Shown in pieces: positions 8,400-14,318 of a DNA stretch of 14,318 nt. The first letter of the stretch is position 1. Each line of letters starts with the position of its first letter. Origin of the DNA: Conidiobolus incongruus B7586 (taxonomy: Eukaryota > Entomophthoromycota > Entomophthoromycetes > Entomophthorales > Conidiobolaceae); the NCBI GenBank assembly GCA_000697335.1, contig JNEM01009853.1, positions 1-14,318 of the forward strand, written 5' to 3'. The notes beneath the pieces are model-generated. The model did not search any database. It was not told where the DNA came from and saw only the letters and a program-made list of their open reading frames with translations. The position numbers and the translations under genes are program-made.

Positions 8400-9290
8400 A
8401 AAACATTTTTGATAATTGAATTTATGAATGTTTTTTATAGCTTTGATTGAATAAACAAACTAATTGTATTAATATCAGATGCTATTTCAATTTTAAATGA
8501 AATCGACTTTCCATAACATTGCTTTATGTCATTTGACAGTTCATACGATATTGAATTTGCTTTATATTAGCAAATAATTTATTGATTGATGTCATTTTTA
8601 TGAATGCGCTGTTTGTCATTAACATTTCACAATAATTTTACAAAAATTTCAATTTCACCTAATAAAATTTTTATTCTTTATTAATGATACCTATGCGCTA
8701 ATATACATCAAAATACAATATATTCTATTACTCTAAATTGCTTTTTACATATTTTGTTGTAGCAATATAAGATTAATATATCAAAATAGTTATCAGTTTA
8801 TATATGTTAAATATGCCAAACTATAGCAATAAATCAACTTGAAACTATTAGGGTTCAACATTAGATCAATTTTAAAGTGGTAACAATATTTCAAAATTCA
8901 AAATTTACACTTAGGCACAGATTAATTAATTCAGATGTTCTATACTAAACTATTCCTAGTAATGAAAACGATCTTGTTTTGATTTTAGTTATTCTCAGGT
9001 TAATCAAACCAAATGATGATTTTGAAATGAATTTCGCAGCGTATTCAATTTAACCCTAATATATTACGCGAAATATGTGATTAATGATAAATTACTTTCC
9101 TGTAATTACCCTTATAGATTTTAAAAATTCAATTGCGTTTCTTTTCTCTATTAACACTTACTAATGAAGAATAATCTTTGTAAAATAAATTAGCTTTTTG
9201 GCATAAGGAACAGTAAATTAATGTTATCATCATATATTACTATTCAGCTCAAATAGCCGCGTGAAAATTAATAACGAAGTTTAGGTAATC
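8400..9290. other. Intergenic region, copy 5 to the dead copy 6
   Basis: AT-rich DNA. I see no gene, and no exact TGCGTAAT upstream of copy 6. Related GC-containing words occur near 9062 (TTACGCGAAA) and 9257 (CCGCGTGAAA). Confidence 0.5.
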
Positions 9291-9295
9291 TGACA

Positions 9296-9302
9296 TATAA
9301 AA
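9296..9302 (+). promoter_or_regulatory. TATA box left from dead copy 6
   Basis: TATAAAA lies 62 bp upstream of the former start codon, so the promoter position outlasted the reading frame. Confidence 0.5.
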
Positions 9303-9357
9303 TAATCATGAAAAATCTCACTATATCTTCATCAAATAGCAATTTATTAATTATCAA

Positions 9358-9518
9358 ATTGCTGACATTAGTTTACATCGAATCGCCACTTTGGAAAACA
9401 TTACTATTTATCCCAAGTGAGACTTCATCCACTGAATCGAATTGTAATGATATTAACTTTGCAACAAGCTTCACTCCTATCATAAGGTCTATAAAAATGT
9501 TCAAATTCTTTGTTATAG
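9358..9518 (+). pseudogene. Dead copy 6 of the small paralogous gene
   Basis: The first 20 codons align with copies 4 and 5: after the start position they read A-D-I-S-L-H-R-I-A-T-L-E-N-I-T-I-Y-P-K. The ATG has become ATT (9358-9360), the conserved Asp 18 is Tyr, and a TGA stands at codon 21 (9418-9420). The REQ-TFPG core cannot be found beyond this, which points to an internal deletion or strong divergence. A remnant of the basic tail is visible near 9480-9518 (TTCAAATTCTTTG.TTATAG), similar to the 3' end of copy 5. An open frame at 9308-9565 runs through in a different phase and is not the family frame. This is the only clearly dead copy in the + strand run. Confidence 0.75.
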
Positions 9519-9524
9519 TCTTAT

Positions 9525-10060
9525 TTAATATCATTTATTATCATATTATGCATTTTTCCATTTAATGTGGATTATGATATGGCATTTCTAGAGAACTTAA
9601 ATAAAATTTAAAATAGCTAATAATTGTAAGATGCATTGAAGCTTTATAGATAATTTTAATTGTATATTATTTAAAATTAACATATTGTTGCTATCTTCAG
9701 TAAGGTAATAACAAGTTATCAAAAACAACCTTTGAATTTTTATTGTGATACATATTTTATATGGATGAATTTTTACGTTTATTCTGATATTTTTCAAGTT
9801 GAGCTATATTTGAATGAACATATCATGATCAAAAGGGCATATTTAAAATATTTGTATAATTTTGATTTGATAAAAATTGATAGTTGAAGGAAATTAAATT
9901 GGTTTTTTACCCATTATATATCTCAAAATGTAATATGAAATATATAAAAAAATTAAAAAGTTAGCGAAGAGTAAAGAAATGAGATAATATTATAGATTCA
10001 AGTTATAATATGAGCATGCAAAAGAAAGTATGAAAAAGGAGATTAAAAATAATAAAGTTG
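9525..10060. other. Intergenic region, dead copy 6 to tRNA
   Basis: AT-rich DNA. The 66-codon open frame on the - strand at 9597-9797 is low-complexity, has no relatives in the window and is not called. Confidence 0.5.
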
Positions 10061-10065
10061 ATACT

Positions 10066-10069
10066 AAAA
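10066..10069 (-). terminator. Pol III terminator of tRNA-Gln
   Basis: A run of four T on the - strand lies four bases after the tRNA 3' end, as expected for RNA polymerase III termination. Confidence 0.6.
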
Positions 10070-10073
10070 CAAA

Positions 10074-10144
10074 GCTCTGCCTGAGAATCGAACTCAGATC
10101 GCAGGATTCAAAGTCCTGAGTGCTAACCATTACACCAGCGGAGC
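10074..10144 (-). tRNA. tRNA-Gln (UUG)
   Basis: This is a 71-base cloverleaf on the - strand. The anticodon arm is CAGGA-CTTTGAA-TCCTG, giving anticodon TTG and reading CAA as glutamine. The T arm is CTGAG-TTCGATT-CTCAG. The D arm contains GTGTAATGGTTAGCAC. The A box (TGGTGTAATGG) and B box (GTTCGATTC) fit the eukaryotic Pol III consensus. There is no intron and no encoded CCA, so it is a nuclear gene. The acceptor stem GCTCCGC/GCAGAGC has one C-A mismatch at the fifth pair. It may be functional or slightly degenerate. It lies where family gene orientation changes from + to -. Confidence 0.93.
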
Positions 10145-10149
10145 ATATT

Positions 10150-10500
10150 AAGCTAATAACTTGATTCATTTTGATTGGTAATTAATAATAATATTATATT
10201 ATTATATTATTAGTATATTTTAGTTTATTTCAATGATCTTATACATCTCAGTCCAAAACTCCGATTTTATACATTGTTAATTTTATCATAAAAATATTAT
10301 AACTCAAAATAATCATTTTCAATGCTACTCATTTGACACTATTAAAATTCAAATGTTTGTTTCTCTGCTTAGAATATACCATATGCTCATAAATACAGTT
10401 TCAATATAAAATATTAAATACGTATTGATTATTCAAACTGAAAATATTGATGTAATAAATAATATGTTTGAAAATTTGAAAATACAATTTTAATAAAACC
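10150..10500. other. Intergenic region, tRNA to copy 7
   Basis: AT-rich DNA with a short ATT/TAA foldback-like stretch near 10183-10213. No gene is seen. Confidence 0.5.
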
Positions 10501-10627
10501 AGTGTTTTTTATTTTGATCATATTTATTAATTAATTTAAGTAATATAAATGCATCTGTTAGGCGATGTTTCAAAATGATATTTACAAGAATTGTTTTGAC
10601 GTCGGCTTACAATAAAGGCTAGAGGGA

Positions 10628-10798
10628 TTAAAACCATGGGAATTTGAGCTTAAAATGCTTAGATTCGGATTTTTGATAAGATCCTGAAGATAATTCTAAA
10701 CTGCTTCTAGCAGATCCTGGAAACTCTTGCTCACGCAATTTAGGATCAATAGTAAAAGTTTCAAAGAGGGCGATTTGCTGTAAACTGATAGTGGCCAT
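10628..10798 (-). CDS. Small paralogous protein, copy 7 (56 aa)
   Basis: This family member of unknown function has M-A-T-I-S-L-Q-Q-I-A-L-F-E-T (1-14), FTIDPKLREQ (15-24), EFPGSARSSLEL (25-36), a linker with Ser, Gly, Tyr and Gln, and the tail FKLKFPWF. It resembles copy 8 most closely in the GSARSSLE segment and the tail. The start at 10798 aligns with the paralogues and has the context AAAATGGCC. A TATATAAAGG lies 70 bp upstream and a possible AATAAA on this strand at 10523-10528. It is too short for many gene finders, but its match to eight paralogues makes it secure. Confidence 0.9.
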   Translation of the reverse strand: MATISLQQIALFETFTIDPKLREQEFPGSARSSLELSSGSYQKSESKHFKLKFPWF

Positions 10799-10862
10799 TT
10801 TATCTGTAGTTATTTATAAGTAATGTGTTCAAACTGATAATCATCATTCACCAAAGCATCCC

Positions 10863-10868
10863 TTTATA
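10863..10868 (-). promoter_or_regulatory. TATA box of copy 7
   Basis: TATAAA on the - strand, within GTATATAAAGG, lies 70 bp upstream of the ATG at 10798. Confidence 0.7.
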
Positions 10869-10894
10869 TACGCCAAAATAACCAATGCGCAGAT

Positions 10895-10919
10895 ATTTAC
10901 TATTAGTCATATTAGTAAT
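10895..10919 (-). promoter_or_regulatory. Shared upstream block of copy 7
   Basis: On the - strand this reads ATTACTAATATG then ACTAATAGTAAAT, 121 bp before the ATG, matching the blocks before copies 3 and 4 with one length difference. Confidence 0.4.
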
Positions 10920-10924
10920 TGAAT

Positions 10925-11210
10925 ATAGTATATCATTCAGTTTATAAGTAGATTTGGGTATGTGAATATTTTAACCAATTTGATTACGTAATATATCGAG
11001 TTTGGATTATTCTGGAATTTCATTTAAACTAAATTTAATCTTTTTAACCAAGTCTAAATCTATCAGTTTGACAACAATTTACCAAATGGAGAAATAGTAT
11101 CTCATTGTAGAAGGTTGCGAACTGATTGGAAGGATATATTATTTTTGCTGTTATCTCACCTAGCTATTACATCATTTTTGATCTAATTCATAATTATAAT
11201 TAAGTTTCAA
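10925..11210. other. Intergenic region upstream of copy 7
   Basis: AT-rich DNA before the ATT microsatellite. No gene is seen. Confidence 0.5.
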
Positions 11211-11212
11211 TA

Positions 11213-11213
<1 letters not shown>

Positions 11214-11294
<81 letters not shown>
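11214..11294 (+). repeat. (ATT)27 microsatellite
   Basis: Twenty-seven uninterrupted ATT units span 81 bases. The lack of interruptions suggests recent expansion or an actively varying locus. The repeat is not in any gene I can support. Confidence 0.97.
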
Positions 11295-11299
11295 GTAAT

Positions 11300-12045
11300 A
11301 TTATATTAAAACTGGTAAGATTTATTCATTGATAGTGAAATGTAATTATTATCAAATTTCCATATTTGATACTGTTTAATATTTGCTGTAAGAGTATATT
11401 AATATCTATAGTAAACATAAAAATATAACTTTTAATATCAACTTTTTGAACAAGCTAAGATTCACTCTATCCATAATAATAAAGTTAAAAAATATTTGTT
11501 CCAATGATATCTATAGTAAATATATAAATAATACTTTATTTTCAATACCAGATAAACTTGCTTCAATTTTTTAAAATGTATTATTTGTAAAACAAAAACA
11601 TTCTGATTATTTTTATATTTAATTTATAATTGTAATCAAAAATCTTTTGGACTTGAACACCTTAAAACCTTTAAATGATATTAAAAGAATGTTCCTATAT
11701 TGAAGAAGTAACTTTGAAATTTTTCCATTCTTTATTCTACACAATAACTATATACTCTCAAATGATTTTCTCAAGAGTGATTCAAAGTCTCTGACATTTT
11801 CAAAACATCTTATAGGAGCCAAACTAAAAATGATACTATAAGTTAGTTTTATAATATTTGAATTTTAACTTTTCTATACATAACTAAGATTTTTACAATT
11901 GCTAATTAATAAGTATTCTGTCACTTGATTTCACATTTCGAATTCTCGGATATCTATAAATCACAATATTAAATATATTTATTACTTAAATCATTTAATC
12001 AAACTAACAATATAATATCCAAATATGTTTGAAGATAATATTTTT
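11300..12045. other. Intergenic region, copies 7-8
   Basis: AT-rich DNA without a gene or RNA that I can support. Confidence 0.6.
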
Positions 12046-12159
12046 TTTTATTAAATATATAAAATAAATGAATGAATGACGATAAATATGGTAGCTATTT
12101 ACAACTTTTTACAATAGACACAGTCTTATACTTGAAGCAGATGGATTGATCAAAGTGAA

Positions 12160-12330
12160 TTAAAACCAGGGAAACTTGAGCTTAAAGCGCTTGGGTTCAG
12201 ATTCTTGATGATATCCTGATGTTGATTCTAAACTGCTTCTAGCAGATCCTGGGAAGACTTGTTCGCGCATCTTGGGATCGATGGTAAAAGTTTCAATGAG
12301 AGCGATTTGTTGAGGACAGATGGAAGCCAT
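12160..12330 (-). CDS. Small paralogous protein, copy 8 (56 aa)
   Basis: This family member of unknown function has M-A-S-I-C-P-Q-Q-I-A-L-I-E-T (1-14), FTIDPKMREQ (15-24), VFPGSARSSLES (25-36), a linker with Thr, Gly, Tyr, His and Glu (37-46), and the tail KRFKLKFPWF. Cys 5 is the only cysteine in any intact family copy. Pro 6 is shared with copy 1, whereas the GSARSSLE segment and tail are shared with copy 7. The start at 12330 has the context AAAATGGC. TATATAAA lies about 77 bp upstream, and a possible AATAAA lies on this strand at 12048-12053. It uses more C- and G-ending codons than its neighbours in the first half. Confidence 0.9.
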   Translation of the reverse strand: MASICPQQIALIETFTIDPKMREQVFPGSARSSLESTSGYHQESEPKRFKLKFPWF

Positions 12331-12401
12331 TTTAATATTTATTACTTGAAATATATCTTATTGGTATGAATTGATGATGATACTATAGATCATTTTGACT
12401 G

Positions 12402-12407
12402 TTTATA
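12402..12407 (-). promoter_or_regulatory. TATA box of copy 8
   Basis: TATAAA on the - strand, within GTATATAAACAG, lies 77 bp upstream of the ATG at 12330. Confidence 0.65.
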
Positions 12408-12539
12408 TACACTTAATTTCATAAGGGATTGAAATTCTCATGAACTCAATATTTGGCTAAACTTACCTTGTGTTACTATTTTCGGAATTGCAAAGCTATA
12501 TGAAATTCTCAGCATACAGAATTCAGCCATAACTACCCG

Positions 12540-12720
12540 AAAGCAATTATTCTAGATTATTCGCATCATTTTAAATTTTTTAACTGCATTTTTTCCAAAC
12601 GGATAATTTTGGAAAAAATTGCCAATTGGATATTTTTACCATTTATGCAGGCACTTGATGGATACAAATTTATAACTCAAAGTTTTTTGGGGTGCTGGAT
12701 ATTTTGATGACATCATTTGC
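12540..12720. other. Less AT-rich segment, possible decayed repeat
   Basis: This segment has a visibly different composition from its surroundings (for example TGCAGGCACTTGATGGATAC and GGGGTGCTGGATATT). It contains the hairpin at 12588-12619. A 75-codon open frame on - (12636-12863) is hydrophobic low-complexity sequence for most of its length and has no support as a gene. It could be a fragment of an old dispersed repeat. No family can be named. Confidence 0.3.
12588..12619. repeat. Perfect 12-bp hairpin
   Basis: ATTTTTTCCAAA (12588-12599) and TTTGGAAAAAAT (12608-12619) are exact reverse complements around an 8-base loop (CGGATAAT). On the - strand the stem is followed at once by further AT-rich sequence. 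Its role is unknown. Confidence 0.7.
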
Positions 12721-12724
12721 GAAT

Positions 12725-13150
12725 AAAAATAACTAATCAAAATACAGCATTTAAAATGATATATTATGTATCTATATGTTTTTATTTCATACATTTTTAA
12801 TCTATCATAGAATATAAAATATACAATGACAAATTTAATTATAAATAGAATATAAACAATCAATATTATTTATTTTTGTAGGCCAATATATTAACTATTT
12901 GCAGTTTGTGCTAGATTAAGAATCTTAGAATATAATAGATGCATATTATTTGAATCTGGTTGGATGGGAGGATAAAAAGATATAGCTTATTAATTCAGAT
13001 GAAGACTTATCTACTCAAGAACCTTGGAAATCGCTAAAGCTTTAAAATATATCAAAATTAATTATTTATAAATGTAATAATAAAATTAATGTATGAACCC
13101 AACTAGTTTCATTAATTTATTAATAAAAAATTCATATTCTAATTATATAT
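12725..13150. other. Intergenic region, copies 8-9
   Basis: AT-rich DNA with no gene that I can support. Confidence 0.5.
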
Positions 13151-13257
13151 AGTAAGTTTATTTACAATGTGAATAAGAAATATGTGATAATGATAATATA
13201 CAGGGTTATCAATTCAACAAGTGAATGAAATCAAAAACTAAAATCTTGATCTAGACT

Positions 13258-13482
13258 TTAAAACCAAGAAAACTTGATTTTAAAATGCCTTAGCGCAGAA
13301 GTATAACTTTGTCCCTTATTCGAGTCTAAACTATCTCTGTCTGATCCTGGAAAAGCTTTTCGACCTAGTTTGGGATCAATGATAAAAAATATTTCAAAGT
13401 GAGCAATATGATGTAAACTGGTGGCACCTAATTGAAATAATGATGATTCGAAAATATAATGTAATTGAGTGAATAAACTCAT
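13258..13482 (-). CDS. Divergent copy 9 of the small paralogous gene, start lost
   Basis: The frame is open for 74 codons from an ATG at 13482, but family homology starts only at about 13431. There the expected ATG reads TTA, followed by G-A-T-S-L-H-H-I-A-H-F-E-I-F. One extra codon follows (F-F-I-I-DPK), then LGRK in place of L-R-E-Q, then AFPGSDRDSLDS and a Ser-rich linker. The tail is FKIKFSWF, where the usual Pro is Ser. The TATA position holds TGTAAAA (about 13496-13502), which is damaged. If transcription began at the usual distance, the ATG at 13482 would lie upstream of the transcript. Most likely this copy is losing function while its frame remains open. A neofunctionalised protein with a new 17-residue N-terminus is the alternative. 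A possible AATAAA lies at 13157-13162 on this strand. Confidence 0.5.
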   Translation of the reverse strand: MSLFTQLHYIFESSLFQLGATSLHHIAHFEIFFIIDPKLGRKAFPGSDRDSLDSNKGQSYTSALRHFKIKFSWF

Positions 13483-13509
13483 TATAATGAAATCCTTTTA
13501 CATAACATT

Positions 13510-14195
13510 TTGGCGAATAATTACAATTATTTTGATTCAACACTTGTAATGAAAATTTTAACCGTCATTGATAATTTATAAACCTACTATTAGCAAACGT
13601 ACCATTAAAGATATCAAGTTATATTGTGAACTATTCTAGATATATGGAAAATGAACAATTGATAGCTTCATATAGTCAATACTGTTGTAATTATCTATTA
13701 AATATTATATATGTATATTATGGTAATCTGGGAATAATATATTTTAATTTTTTACATAACAAGCACAAAATATATTGACGACAATTTGATCCCAATTCCC
13801 ATTGCTCTTAGCTTGTTGACTCATTGAATGGATACTGTTTATAGATATCAAAAATTGAGAATTGAGAAATTTTTTTAAATATAATACACTTTATATATTT
13901 ATATATGCTAGGACTTGGTAAATATTTTCCATCCAATTTGAGCCAAAATAACTGTTGAATGCTATTATCGAAAACAAACTCCTTAATGATATAATACTCC
14001 AGTCAATGTAGATACTTCACTTCAAAATAAATAGAACCAAAAATGAAATTGGCTGATAAGTATTAGATCTTTTTAATATAAACTAAATAACAACTCAATT
14101 GTTGAGTATTTTACGCAGATAGTGTTCAAATATTGAGATTGAAAATTCTCACCAAAAATCAAAAAAAATTACGATTTACGCCTGTCAAATTTTAA
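13510..14195. other. AT-rich right flank
   Basis: No gene or RNA gene is seen. A short palindromic stretch, ACTCAATTGTTGAGT, lies near 14093-14107, and TTTTACGCAGA just after it is close to the reverse complement of the TGCGTAAT element but not identical. Confidence 0.5.
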
Positions 14196-14199
14196 AAAA

Positions 14200-14305
14200 A
14201 CATCGGAAATTTTCGGACTATACAATTGTTTAATTGGATTTGGTAAATTACGTCATTTAAGAATCGTTGGCAAATTGCCACATGCAATAAATTCCCAAAT
14301 TTAGT
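14200..14305 (+). repeat. Dispersed repeat, right copy
   Basis: This is the counterpart of 1998-2095 in the same orientation, with CGGAAATTTTCGGA, GGTAAATTACGTCAT, and CCACATGCAATAAATT then CCAAATTTAG. It is about 20 bases longer in the middle. The upstream stretch from 14166 (ATTACGATTTACGCCTGTC) may also belong to the element, but it has no counterpart at the left copy that I can align. Confidence 0.5.
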
Positions 14306-14318
14306 ATTAACATATTTA

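Noticed and set aside
9308-9565. 85-codon open frame on + through dead copy 6
   Set aside because: It reads the decayed gene in the wrong phase, and the hydrophobic C-terminus is AT-rich flank.
11214-11294. CRISPR-like or minisatellite array
   Set aside because: It is a plain uninterrupted trinucleotide run with no spacers.
12636-12863. 75-codon hydrophobic open frame on -
   Set aside because: Its composition is that of AT-rich intergenic DNA (Ile/Tyr/Phe-rich), and it has no relative or promoter pattern.

Overview
The window looks like nuclear DNA of an extremely AT-rich eukaryote (about four-fifths A+T by eye). It carries a Pol III-type tRNA gene with internal A and B boxes and no encoded CCA. 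Each protein gene has its own TATA box and downstream AATAAA-like signal, and none is in an operon. No ribosome-binding sites, introns or long genes are visible. Early-diverging fungi with AT-rich, repeat-rich genomes (for example arbuscular mycorrhizal fungi) fit this picture. Dictyostelids or anaerobic gut fungi are not excluded, and the organism call is a guess from composition and layout.

The main content is a dispersed array of nine copies of one small intronless gene, called here copies 1 to 9. The proteins are about 56 to 73 residues and I do not recognise the family. The conserved N-terminal half reads M-A-x-I-S-L-x-Q-I-A-x-x-E-N, then FTIDPKxREQ, then TFPGSGRxS. A variable Ser/Thr-rich linker follows, then a basic tail ending K-F-K-L-P-W-F. 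Copies 2 to 5 lie on + (4408-8289) at roughly 1.1 to 1.4 kb spacing, followed by the dead copy 6 (9358-9518). Copy 1 (2590-2772) and copies 7 to 9 (10628-13482) lie on -. A tRNA-Gln(UUG) gene (10074-10144, -) sits where the orientation changes.

The copies share promoter layout: a TATA box about 65 to 77 bp before the ATG, an ATGGC start context, a TGCGTAAT 8-mer upstream of copies 2 to 5, and a 24-25 bp block 120 to 145 bp upstream of copies 3, 4 and 7. Copy 3 is a clear chimera, with its 5' half like copy 4 and its 3' half like copy 2. The whole interval from mid-copy 2 to mid-copy 3 is repeated from mid-copy 3 to mid-copy 4. This is what unequal crossing-over inside the genes would produce. 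One of the two repeats carries about 214 extra bases between 9-bp direct repeats.

The flanks (1-2000 and 13500-14318) and the long intergenic stretches hold no recognisable genes. They contain AT-rich DNA, an ATT microsatellite (11214-11294), two perfect inverted repeats, and a diverged dispersed repeat present near both ends of the window.
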